Source: CAZTHM01 sp041946825 (lineage in GTDB: Bacteria; Acidobacteriota; Terriglobia; UBA7540). Taken from it: DNA of 64,000 nucleotides. The stretch lies in NCBI GenBank assembly GCA_041946825.1, contig JBHGBD010000025.1:6459-70458 (forward strand), read 5' to 3'. Shown here piece after piece: positions 16,156 to 23,236 of this stretch. The first letter of the stretch is position 1; every line of letters begins with the position of its first letter. The notes under the pieces were generated by a model, which saw only the letters and a list, made by a program, of their open reading frames with translations, did not search any database and had not been told where the DNA came from. Position numbers and translations under genes: made by a program.

Positions 16156-16334
16156 CCCGATTTTCAAGGGTATAGGGAAGCTCCCGATAGACGCCGCCTC
16201 TCCCCCCGCAGGCGGGCTCGAAATCGCGCTCCGGCCTTGTCGCCTTCCGGATCTTCTCATCTCGCTCCAGTGGCTTTTCATCCCCTCGCCCCAAGGGCTC
16301 GCGTCGCCTTGCTACCGAGCCTCGACCATCTGAC
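16123..16334 (-). ncRNA. Candidate structured small RNA (alternatively a 52-residue ORF)
   Basis: Downstream of a strong minus-strand promoter lies GC-rich sequence with four clean stems: GGCTCG/CGAGCC (16321-16296), TCCGG/CCGGA around 16251-16230, CCGCCT/AGGCGG (16215-16194) and an 8-bp AGCTTCCC/GGGAAGCT stem (16182-16151). The first two loops share AAGGCGAC. A run of T follows in the AT-rich repeat near 16120. The same segment contains a frame starting ATG 16281 and ending TAA 16123 (52 residues, beginning MKSHWSEMRRSG), but it is Arg/Ser/Gly-rich with no family likeness. It matches no RNA class I know. Nothing is seen in the remaining 16370-16519. Confidence 0.35.
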
Positions 16335-16340
16335 CAGCTT

Positions 16341-16369
16341 AGTCTAGCATACTTGGCTCGAAAAGTCAA
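16341..16369 (-). promoter_or_regulatory. Extended -10 sigma-70 promoter
   Basis: On the minus strand TTGACT (16369-16364), a 17-base spacer and TAGACT (16346-16341) preceded by TGC form a near-consensus extended -10 promoter, one of the strongest in the window. Transcription would start near 16334 and no recognised gene follows. Confidence 0.65.
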
Positions 16370-16519
16370 GAGACAAAATGCCCCAATCCGAAGATTTTAC
16401 AATTGCCCGGTCAGGGGCGGCCCTTCGCCGAGACAATCCGCGCCCGGCGTATTACCCTCGCCCGAACGGAAAATGCCGACGACTTGGGTTTGCCCGGTAT
16501 TCCGTCTGCCGTCTACTGT

Positions 16520-17491
16520 CTACCGGTTGTACTTCGGCGTGATGCCGCGCAGGCGGCACCAGACGGCATCGCAACGTGCCAGCGTTTCTCCCGTGAGCGT
16601 CCCGCCCTCACAAGCTTTCAGATTCTCCTCGAGTTGGTCCAGCCGCGACGCGCCGAGAATGATCGAATCCACCACCGGCTGACTGAGCAGCCACTGGAAC
16701 GCCAGCTCGACCAGCGTCTTTCCGGCTTCGCGCGCAACCACTCTCAAGTCATCGACGGCGGCAAAGTAGTCGTCGTGCCAGTAGCGGTCCTGATACATCT
16801 TGTTGCCGTCAAAGCGAGTGCCGGCAACGGGCCCGCGATCGCGCGACTGTTTTCCGGTGAGCAGCCCGCCGGCGAGCGGATTGTAAGGGACCACCGCGAC
16901 GCCGAAGCGCCGGCAGAAGGGCAGATACTCCTCCTCGATGCCACGCGCCAGCAGGTTATACATGGGCTGCGAGATGTGCGGCGGCTTGAATCCATTCTTC
17001 TGACACAAGCAGTGAATTTCGGCAACCTGCCATGCGGCGTAGTTCGAAACCGCGGGATACCGCACCTTGCCCGCGCGCACGACTTCGTCCATCGCCGCGA
17101 GCGTCTCTTCGATGGGCACGTCGTAATCGGGTTGATGAAGATAGTAGACGTCCACGTAGTCCGTGCCCAGGCGCTTCAGGCTCGCGTCGAGAGCCTTGTG
17201 AATCGCTGCGCGCGCGAGGCCGGTTTGATCCGGCGCATCCTTCATTTCCCCGCGGACTTTGGTGGCGACGATGACGCTCGACCGGCGGGCGCCCAGCGCC
17301 TTGCCGAAGATGCTTTCCGCGCGGCCTTGGTTATAGATGTTCGCGGTGTCGAAGAAGTTGATCCCGGCGTCGAGGCAGCGAGCGACCATGCGCGCGGCCG
17401 CAGCCTCGTCGGTCTGCGCGCCGAAGGTCATGGTGCCGAATGAGATTCGCGTAACCTTTAATTCCGTGTTGCTAAGTTGCCGATATTCCAT
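16520..17491 (-). CDS. Aldo/keto reductase
   Basis: The 323-residue TIM-barrel oxidoreductase has the AKR tetrad: Asp and Tyr in FFDTANIYNQG, Lys in VIVATKVRG and His in YYLHQPD, with the NADP-binding end SIILGASRLDQLEENLKA. Start ATG 17491 has GAGG about five bases upstream. Members reduce sugars, aldehydes and ketones with NADPH; this one resembles the Tas/YajO branch with a long C-terminal part. No leader is present, so it is cytoplasmic. Confidence 0.9.
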   Translation of the reverse strand: MEYRQLSNTELKVTRISFGTMTFGAQTDEAAAARMVARCLDAGINFFDTANIYNQGRAESIFGKALGARRSSVIVATKVRGEMKDAPDQTGLARAAIHKALDASLKRLGTDYVDVYYLHQPDYDVPIEETLAAMDEVVRAGKVRYPAVSNYAAWQVAEIHCLCQKNGFKPPHISQPMYNLLARGIEEEYLPFCRRFGVAVVPYNPLAGGLLTGKQSRDRGPVAGTRFDGNKMYQDRYWHDDYFAAVDDLRVVAREAGKTLVELAFQWLLSQPVVDSIILGASRLDQLEENLKACEGGTLTGETLARCDAVWCRLRGITPKYNR

Positions 17492-17510
17492 GGGAACCTC
17501 GGTGGCGGAA

Positions 17511-17612
17511 GTTGAAGAATCAAAGAGTCAAAGAGTCGAAAGGTCAAAAGGTTGAAGGGACAAGGTGAGGACGCGCATTGTCCATCTTCGACTCTTCAAC
17601 TCTTGAACTTTC
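17511..17612. repeat. Heptamer array folded as a hairpin (GAGTCAA type)
   Basis: Left arm: GTTGAAG, AATCAAA, GAGTCAA, AGAGTCG, AAAGGTC, AAAAGGT. Right arm: the inverted series CATCTTCGACTCTTCAACTC..., whose complement reads GAAAGTT, CAAGAGT, TGAAGAG, TCGAAGA. It lies between the divergent aldo/keto reductase gene and the hypothetical gene at 17648. Confidence 0.75.
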
Positions 17613-17647
17613 TGCTGATGCCGCAAATTTCGACTACAATGTCGGCC

Positions 17648-18031
17648 ATGTCCACGCCCACTCTCCTCCAACTCGCCCAAGATCTCGAATGGCTGGGGTG
17701 CGAACTGGAATACCAGGGGCAGAAGCACGCGCACGAAGGCTTCCCCGGCCGCGGAGCGACCTGGGAAACGTTCCTCCACATGCGCGACGGCGTCGAGAAG
17801 ACCGCCGAAAAAGTCGAGCGCGAACTGAAAGCCTCGCTGAGTTTCAACCCCACGTCCGTGGCGGGAATCGAATACCCCCTCGAGGCCGCCATGGACGCGA
17901 TCGGCGTTCAGCTTAGCGCGCTGGAGGACATCAAGCAGACCGCCGAGTCTGCCGTGCACGATCTTCCCGTCAAGGTTCGGGCCTTCACCCGGATGGTCGA
18001 GACGTACCTTCGGGCGACGGGGAAGTTGTAG
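17648..18031 (+). CDS. Hypothetical cytoplasmic helical protein
   Basis: With ATG 17648 the product is 127 residues, mainly helical (TLLQLAQDLEWLGCELEYQ, FLHMRDGVEKTAEKVERELKASL, PLEAAMDAIGVQLSALEDIKQTAESAV). TACAAT at 17635-17640 would be a -10 element placed seven bases before this ATG, which suggests a leaderless start. An alternative is ATG 17639, inside that element. The family is not recognised. No neighbour shares its strand, so context gives no hint. Confidence 0.6.
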   Translation: MSTPTLLQLAQDLEWLGCELEYQGQKHAHEGFPGRGATWETFLHMRDGVEKTAEKVERELKASLSFNPTSVAGIEYPLEAAMDAIGVQLSALEDIKQTAESAVHDLPVKVRAFTRMVETYLRATGKL

Positions 18032-18055
18032 CGCGGAACAGCCGCCAACCGCCAT

Positions 18056-18177
18056 GTCACCCTGAGCAAGCCCCCACATTTTGGGGCGCGACGAAGTGTC
18101 TGCAGTTGCGATGCTGCGACGCGCAATGCAGATTCTTCGCTTCGGCCCGATCAGATCGGGACTCCGCTCAGAACGAC
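18056..18177. repeat. Diverged GTCATCCTGAGC-type inverted repeat
   Basis: GTCACCCTGAGC at the left end and CTCCGCTCAGAACGAC at the right end are inverted partners, with AATGCAGATTCTTCGCTTCGG inside. It is a decayed copy of the element at 23114-23192 and has acquired a small CCCCACATTTTGGGG hairpin. Confidence 0.6.
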
Positions 18178-18210
18178 AATCGGCCGCGCCCTCCTCCGCT
18201 CTTAGAGTTA

Positions 18211-19083
18211 CTACCCCTCCATCATCCGCCGCAAGAACTCCGCCGAGGCGCGGATTTCCTCGAGGCCATTCATTCCGTCTTCAATCGAAATCCATCCTGA
18301 GTAGCCGACCTCGCGAAGGATCCGGAAGATGCGCGGGTAATCGTTCAGCCCCTGGCCGGTGACGCCGTGCGAAAGAATCGACGCGTACCCGACCGAGTCT
18401 TCCATGCGGCGCAACTCCTCGACGGTGTGCCCGGGCTTGAGGAAGCGGTCGCTGGCGTGCATCGTCACGACGCGATGCTTGACGCATTCGAGCAGTTCGA
18501 TGGGGTCCTCGCCGGCCACGATGGCGTTCGACGGATCGTATTGCACTCCGAACCACGGCGATTCGATCTGGTTAACGATTTCAAGGAAAACGTCGCGATG
18601 CTGCGCGAACTCCGGATGTGCCCAGTAGTTGTCCTTGTAATGATTCTCGAGGGCGAGGACCACCTGGTTTTTTTCGGCGCAATCCAGAAGCGCACGGATG
18701 CATTCCACCACCCACGTGACGCCTTGCTTGCGCGAAACTTCCGGGCGCCGCTGGCCCGAGAGCACGCGGCAGAATCCGCCGCCCAGGCGCGCGGTAATTT
18801 CGATCATCTGCTTTTCGCGGTCGACCTGGCGCCGGCGCGCGTCGGCGTCGGGCTGGGTGAAGTCCGGCGAGACGCAGAGCATGGGCATGACGAGCCCGCG
18901 CCGCTCGAGCGCCTCGCGCACCTTGTCGAGGTACGCGTCGTCGAGGCTGGTGAAGAACCCGTCGTACATCTCCAGGCCGTCGAGGGGCAGGTCGGCCGCC
19001 ATCTCGATCCAGTCAAAGACCGTCATCGTGCGGTCGAGCACGAGCGGGTCCATGAAGCACTTGGGAAACGCGGAGAGTTTCAT
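18211..19083 (-). CDS. Sugar phosphate isomerase/epimerase (AP-endonuclease-2 fold TIM barrel)
   Basis: The 290-residue protein is an xylose-isomerase-like TIM barrel: DLPLDGLEMYDGFF, the VVLALENHYKDN strand with metal-binding Glu, GVQYDPSNAIVAGEDP, HRVVTMHASDRFL with metal-site His/Asp, and the late GYSGWISIEDGMNG with the second Glu. These residues are consistent with a divalent metal site for ketose/aldose isomerisation or C3 epimerisation. It is the last gene of a minus-strand set with a short-chain dehydrogenase, a zinc dehydrogenase and an OMPDC-family decarboxylase; it could act like UlaE/SgbU, but the substrate is not determined. Confidence 0.85.
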   Translation of the reverse strand: MKLSAFPKCFMDPLVLDRTMTVFDWIEMAADLPLDGLEMYDGFFTSLDDAYLDKVREALERRGLVMPMLCVSPDFTQPDADARRRQVDREKQMIEITARLGGGFCRVLSGQRRPEVSRKQGVTWVVECIRALLDCAEKNQVVLALENHYKDNYWAHPEFAQHRDVFLEIVNQIESPWFGVQYDPSNAIVAGEDPIELLECVKHRVVTMHASDRFLKPGHTVEELRRMEDSVGYASILSHGVTGQGLNDYPRIFRILREVGYSGWISIEDGMNGLEEIRASAEFLRRMMEG

Positions 19084-19105
19084 GTGGGTGACCGCCTGGG
19101 GATCT

Positions 19106-19897
19106 TCAATCCGCCGGCACGCCGAAGGGAAGCTGCTCGTAATCGAGGACCGCGCCGGAAATCAATTCGTTGGTCGCGAAGAACAGCGCGGCGTTGGCGA
19201 TGTCCTCGGGCAGGAGCATCCGCCCGAAGGGGCGCGTCTTGACGGCGTCTTCGAGCCAGTTCTCGCTCTTCCCCTCGACGACGGTGTTCACGATGTGCTC
19301 GCCTTCCGTCAGCACCCAGCCGGGATTGATCTGGTTGACGCGAATGCGGTACTGCGTCAGGTAATTTGCCAGATTCTTGGTGAAAGTCATCAGCCCGCCC
19401 TTCGACGCCGAATAGGCGAGGATCTTCTTCAGCCCGTGATGAGCATTCACCGAACCGATGTTGATGATGCAGCCGCTGCGCCGCTCCTTCATGTGCTTGA
19501 CCGCCTCCTGGCAGCAGATGAACGGCGCGCGAAGATTGGTATCGAGGATTTCGTCCCAGAGGTCGACGGAAGTGTTCTCGATGGTGCCGCGGTGCACGAC
19601 GCCGGCATTGTTCACCAGAATGTCGACGCGCCCGAATTGCTCGACCGCCCGGCGGACGACGGTGCGGCAATTGATTTCGCCGCGCAGGTCACCCAGGACA
19701 ACGATGGCCTCGCCACCGATTTCCTGGATGGACTTGCGAACCTTCTCCGCTGTTTCGGTTTCTTTCTCGCGGCCGTGGACGACAACGCGCGCGCCGTGGG
19801 CGCCGAGTTTGAGCGCGATCCCGGCGCCAATCCCTTGCGCGGAACCGGTCACGACGGCCACTTGTCCGGCCAGTGGAGATTGATTCTGCTTTGTCAT
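19106..19897 (-). CDS. Short-chain dehydrogenase/reductase
   Basis: The 263-residue protein has the classical SDR marks: TGSAQGIG cofactor loop, GDLRGE, ILVNNAG, the catalytic Ser in NIGSVNAHH, YSASKGG with catalytic Tyr and Lys, and NQINPGWVLTEGE. It would oxidise or reduce a sugar or polyol carbon with NAD(P). AGGA about ten bases before ATG 19897 acts as the binding site. It lies 22 bases before the isomerase and 30 bases after the zinc dehydrogenase, so cotranscription is likely. Confidence 0.92.
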   Translation of the reverse strand: MTKQNQSPLAGQVAVVTGSAQGIGAGIALKLGAHGARVVVHGREKETETAEKVRKSIQEIGGEAIVVLGDLRGEINCRTVVRRAVEQFGRVDILVNNAGVVHRGTIENTSVDLWDEILDTNLRAPFICCQEAVKHMKERRSGCIINIGSVNAHHGLKKILAYSASKGGLMTFTKNLANYLTQYRIRVNQINPGWVLTEGEHIVNTVVEGKSENWLEDAVKTRPFGRMLLPEDIANAALFFATNELISGAVLDYEQLPFGVPAD

Positions 19898-19927
19898 CGT
19901 GAATTCGGTCCTCGCTCTGCACCGCCG

Positions 19928-20980
19928 CTACGGCTTCAACACACCCTTCACAATATCACCGCTGGCCATCTCGTCAAAACAGAGGCGCCAATTGACGAGC
20001 GGTTCGACGCGGCCCACCAGCGTCGTCGGATCGAGGGCGCCGGAGGCGAGGAGCGCGATGACCTTCTCCCAAATCGGGAAATTGTGGCTGAAGCAGCCTT
20101 GCAGGCGAACTGCCTTCGCCACCAGCGGGTCAAGCGAGAAATCGAGCGGCTGCGGCCCCCAGCCGACCTTGGTGATTTGCCCGCCGGGTCGAACCGCGGC
20201 CAGCGCCGACTGCAGCGCGCGTGACGAGCCGCTCGCGTCAATCACCGCGTCCACGCCCAGGCCGTCGCCGAGCGCGCGGATGATTTCAACCAGGTCCTCG
20301 CGCTGCGCGTCGATGGCCGCGTCGGCGCCGAGCGACCCGGCGATCTTGAGGCGCTTTGCGTCCTGCGTCAGTCCAACCATTCCCAGCCAGCCTGCGCCGG
20401 AAAGTTTCGCCAACGCCAGGCAGAGCAGGCCGATCGGCCCCGGACCGAAAACCAAAACGGAATCGCCGGCGTGAACCTGCGTTTTGACGCACGTGGCGTT
20501 GTAAGCGACCGAGCAGGGCTCAGCGAGCGCCGCCTTCTCGAACGAGACCGAGTCGGGAAGATGGTGCAGGCAGCGCGCCGGGACCCTGACGAAACCCGCC
20601 ATCGCGCCGTCCAGGCCGTAGCCGAAGCCGAGGCGTTTCGGGCAGAGGTTGTATTCACCTGACCGGCAATACGCGCACTCGCCGCAAATGCGCGCCGCGG
20701 TTTCCGAAACCACGCGGTCGCCCTCGCGGAACCCGCGAACCGAGCGTCCCACTTCCGTGACGACGCCGCAGAATTCGTGCCCGAGAATGACCGGCACGTT
20801 CACCCGCCAGCTGTGCGTGTTGTGATATTGATGGACCTCGCTCCCGCAGACGCCCACGGCGCGCGACTGGAGCAGGACCTCGTCGTCTGCGATTTCCCCG
20901 GGCCGAGGGACTTCGCGCAACTCCACCGCGCCCGGCGCGAGGGCGTAGTGAACAACGGCGGACATCGTCGAACCGCTCAT
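19928..20980 (-). CDS. Zinc-dependent sugar/polyol dehydrogenase (MDR family)
   Basis: The 350-residue protein is a medium-chain dehydrogenase with a catalytic zinc site (VGVCGSEVHQYH, GHEFCGVV, AALAEPCSVAYNA) and a structural zinc site whose four Cys lie in CGECAYCRSGEYNLC. The Rossmann motif is VFGPGPIGLLCLALAK, and the IDASGSSRALQSALAAVRPGGQI region is typical of sorbitol/threonine/galactitol dehydrogenases. It probably oxidises a polyol or sugar-acid hydroxyl with NAD. ATG 20965 is an alternative start. It lies in the 18.2-21.8 kb sugar operon. Confidence 0.9.
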   Translation of the reverse strand: MSGSTMSAVVHYALAPGAVELREVPRPGEIADDEVLLQSRAVGVCGSEVHQYHNTHSWRVNVPVILGHEFCGVVTEVGRSVRGFREGDRVVSETAARICGECAYCRSGEYNLCPKRLGFGYGLDGAMAGFVRVPARCLHHLPDSVSFEKAALAEPCSVAYNATCVKTQVHAGDSVLVFGPGPIGLLCLALAKLSGAGWLGMVGLTQDAKRLKIAGSLGADAAIDAQREDLVEIIRALGDGLGVDAVIDASGSSRALQSALAAVRPGGQITKVGWGPQPLDFSLDPLVAKAVRLQGCFSHNFPIWEKVIALLASGALDPTTLVGRVEPLVNWRLCFDEMASGDIVKGVLKP

Positions 20981-21003
20981 GCAATCCCGTTACGATCCGA
21001 AGA

Positions 21004-21128
21004 TAGAAATTGAAAACTGGAAATCAGGGAATTGACGCGGACGAGTCCGACGAGCGGTCTTCTTCCAGCCGAAAGCGTGCCGGGTTCCGGTCTAGAGTTT
21101 CCAGTTTCTAATTTCCAGTTTCTTTCGT
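21004..21128. repeat. Heptamer inverted array (AACTGGA type) overlapping a gene end
   Basis: ATAGAAATTGAAAACTGGAA on the left is mirrored by AGTTTCCAGTTTCTAATTTCC on the right (complement AACTGGA, AATTAGA, AACTGGA). The right arm crosses into the decarboxylase gene and encodes its last residues (KETGN) and stop. Confidence 0.7.
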
Positions 21129-21824
21129 CTGCAGGCGCCCGATGATTTCTCGCAGCAACCCCTCCAAATCATGCGCCGGAGATTTGAACGAATCCGCGTC
21201 CACGGTGAGCGGCGCCCCAAGCACCAGATGATAGACTCCGTATTTGGGCAACTGCAAGACTTGCTCGACCGTCAGCCCCCCCACGGCCTGAACCGGAATG
21301 CTGACGGCGTTGACTACGGCGCGCAGCTCATCAAGCGGGCTGGGCATGCGCCCGCTGTGCGCCTTAACGACTTCGGGGTCGCGCCGCTCGTCGTAGCCCA
21401 CGTGATGCACGATGTAATCGACGCCCAGATCCTGCATCATGCGGGCCGCGGCGGGCTTGTCGTCGCAGCCGAGATCATCACCCATCACCTTGATGCCGTA
21501 ATCCTTGCCGGCTTGAACGACGACCTTGATCGTGGCCGGATGCGCGCGCGCCATGACAACCACGTGCGTGGCGCCGGCTTTGGCCATCATCTCCGCTTCG
21601 AGATATCCGCCGTCCATGGTCTTGAGGTCGGCGACGACGGGATGCTGAGGGAACTCGCGCCGCAGCGCCTGGACGGCGCGCAGGCCCTCCGCCAGAATCA
21701 GCGGCGTTCCGGCTTCCAGCCAGTCCACCCCCGCGCGCGCCGCCTTGCGCGCGTGGTCGAGCGCCTCTTCGATGGTCGTCAGGTCGAGCGAGATTTGAAC
21801 GATGGGGCGTCTAGTTTGACTCAT
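21108..21824 (-). CDS. Hexulose-phosphate synthase / keto-gulonate-phosphate decarboxylase family (OMPDC superfamily)
   Basis: The 238-residue TIM barrel has the OMPDC-superfamily active-site motif DLKTMDGGYLEAEMMAKAGA (the D-x-K-x-x-D triad), VQISLDLTTIEEALDHA at strand 1, VMGDDLGCDD, DYIVHHVGYD and the phosphate-binding VQAVGGLTVEQV and LVLGAPL loops. Relatives are 3-keto-L-gulonate-6-phosphate decarboxylase and 3-hexulose-6-phosphate synthase. With two dehydrogenases and an isomerase downstream, a hexonate or uronate being oxidised and decarboxylated to a pentulose phosphate is plausible, and araD-type epimerase is encoded at 12 kb. GTG 21848 is a weaker start. Confidence 0.85.
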   Translation of the reverse strand: MSQTRRPIVQISLDLTTIEEALDHARKAARAGVDWLEAGTPLILAEGLRAVQALRREFPQHPVVADLKTMDGGYLEAEMMAKAGATHVVVMARAHPATIKVVVQAGKDYGIKVMGDDLGCDDKPAAARMMQDLGVDYIVHHVGYDERRDPEVVKAHSGRMPSPLDELRAVVNAVSIPVQAVGGLTVEQVLQLPKYGVYHLVLGAPLTVDADSFKSPAHDLEGLLREIIGRLQTKETGN

Positions 21825-21851
21825 TGCAGCATTGATCCAATGACCCACTGA

Positions 21852-21950
21852 AGGGTCGAAAGTTAAGGGTTCAGAGTCGAGAGCGCGCCGTCACGGCAGT
21901 TGACTCTGGACCCTCAACTCTCAACCCTCAACCTTCGACTGTCAACTGGT
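21852..21950. repeat. Heptamer inverted array (GGGTCGAAAGTT type), copy A
   Basis: GGGTCGAAAGTTAAGGGTTC and GAGTCGAGAG are answered by GTTGACTCTGGACCCTCAAC, TCTCAACCC, TCAACCTTCGACTGTCAAC. It immediately precedes the decarboxylase start on the opposite side and is separated from copy B by about 140 bases in which I see no gene. Confidence 0.7.
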
Positions 21951-22089
21951 TTTGTGTTCCTCTGGATTTTTGCAGCCGGGGAATTCGGAATGGAAGGGAT
22001 TCGTGTCGTACTTCAGCTTTCGAAGCGAGCCGATTTCGGATTCTGGGCTTACCTGGTGAAGCAGGCGCGCAAAGGCGAACTCCAAGGAC

Positions 22090-22162
22090 CGTTGACAGTC
22101 GAGAGTCGAAAGTTCAAAGTAGACGGGCCTATTACTTTCGACCTTTGACTGTCGACCGTTAA
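22090..22162. repeat. Heptamer inverted array, copy B, near-perfect 31-bp stem
   Basis: The left arm (22090-22120, starting GTTGACAGTCGAGAGTCGAA) and the right arm (22131-22162, complement starting GTTAACGGTCGACAGTCAAA) pair over about 31 bases with few mismatches around a 10-base loop. It ends 17 bases before ATG 22180, so the stem could sit in the leader of that gene. Confidence 0.75.
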
Positions 22163-22179
22163 CTCCTCCGAGGTGGCTT

Positions 22180-23073
22180 ATGAATCGCCGCACATTTCAC
22201 CGCACGCTTGCCGGCTCCGCGCTGGGCGCGGCCGCGGGCGGACTGTCGTCCGCGACGCCACTTTCCGCGCCTGATGCGACTCCTCCAGCGCCGCTCTACA
22301 AACTCTCCGTAATGCTCTGGACGGTGTTCGGGGATCTACCCTTCGAGCAGCGCCTGGAAAGAGTCGCGGGAGCGGGATTCAAATACGTCCAACTTGTGGG
22401 CGAATATCAGAAATGGGGTGAAGAAGATTTTCGCCGCGCCAATGCCCAGCGGCGGAGGCTTGGCATCAGCTTCGATACCACGGCCGGGCTCGCGCACGGC
22501 GTCGGCGATCCCGGCGAGCGTGAGGCGTTCCTCGGTGACCTGCGCAAGGAACTCGTGGCGATGGAGAAACTCGAAATTCCCTCCGTCATCGTGATGTCGG
22601 GCAACCGCATCCCCGGTCTTGCTGACGGGGCGCAACACAAGAGCTGCGTTGAAGGCTTGAAGCGCGCGGCCGAACTCGTCGAAGGTAAAGGCGTGACGCT
22701 CTGGCTCGAGAGCATCGATCTGGAGGAGAACCCCCGCTACTTTCTCTGGTCGATGGCGGAGTTATTCCAGATTATCGGCGAAGTGAATCATCCGCAGGTC
22801 AAGGCGCTTTACGATTTCTTCCACGCACAGATCTCGGGGGGGAATCTGATTTCGCTGCTGGAGAGAAACCTCAGCAAGGTGGCGTGCGTCCACATTGCCG
22901 ACGTTCCCGGGCGGCACGAGCCGGGAACGGGCGAGATTAATTACAACAACATCTACAGGAAGCTCATTGAACTCAAGTTCGCCGGGTCTCTGGCTATGGA
23001 GTTCATTCCCACCGATAACCCGGTCGCAAGCCTCCGCGCCGCGCGCGAGGCCGCCGAGCGTGTCAGCTCATAA
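22180..23073 (+). CDS. Exported sugar isomerase-like TIM barrel (hydroxypyruvate isomerase family)
   Basis: The 297-residue protein has a Tat-like leader (MNRRTFHRTLAGSALGAAAGG, cleavage near SAPDA) and an AP-endonuclease-2 barrel: FEQRLERVAGAGFKYVQLVGEY, VTLWLESIDLEENPRYFL with metal Glu, VKALYDFFHAQISGGN, VACVHIADVPGRHEPGTGEINYNN and LAMEFIPTDNP. This is the hydroxypyruvate-isomerase-like layout. Exported copies of this enzyme type are unusual outside acidobacteria, planctomycetes and verrucomicrobia. GAGG is nine bases upstream of the ATG. Confidence 0.85.
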   Translation: MNRRTFHRTLAGSALGAAAGGLSSATPLSAPDATPPAPLYKLSVMLWTVFGDLPFEQRLERVAGAGFKYVQLVGEYQKWGEEDFRRANAQRRRLGISFDTTAGLAHGVGDPGEREAFLGDLRKELVAMEKLEIPSVIVMSGNRIPGLADGAQHKSCVEGLKRAAELVEGKGVTLWLESIDLEENPRYFLWSMAELFQIIGEVNHPQVKALYDFFHAQISGGNLISLLERNLSKVACVHIADVPGRHEPGTGEINYNNIYRKLIELKFAGSLAMEFIPTDNPVASLRAAREAAERVSS

Positions 23074-23113
23074 CTATAGCTTTCGGTGGTTCCTGGGAGA
23101 TCCCCAATTGACT

Positions 23114-23192
23114 GTCATACTGAGCGAAGTGCAGCATCTCGGTAGTTGCCTGAGAGTAACTGACAAAGATCCTTCGCTCCGCTCAGGATGAC
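23114..23192. repeat. GTCATCCTGAGCG-type inverted repeat
   Basis: GTCATACTGAGCGAAGTGCA at the left end is mirrored by GATCCTTCGCTCCGCTCAGG-ATGAC at the right end. It lies between convergent gene ends and has a second, decayed copy at 18056-18177. Confidence 0.75.
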
Positions 23193-23236
23193 AACGAACG
23201 CGGCCGCTTTCGACAATTCGCCGCAAAGGCAACCGC

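Noticed and set aside
16230..16251. Likeness to the GGAAGG loop of SRP RNA
   Set aside because: The conserved AGCAG partner loop and the flanking GGUCAGG strand are missing.
16145..16369. 74-codon minus-strand frame under the strong promoter near 16350
   Set aside because: Its ATG lies within the -35 element, so it cannot be translated from that promoter; the RNA or the 52-residue frame are better explanations.
18698..20224. Frame of 508 codons across the isomerase, SDR and zinc dehydrogenase genes on the opposite strand
   Set aside because: It crosses three recognised genes and two intergenic gaps, which no real gene would do.
21852..22162. Possible CRISPR array
   Set aside because: Repeats are 7-nt units in inverted arms without unique spacers of constant length, and no cas genes are present.
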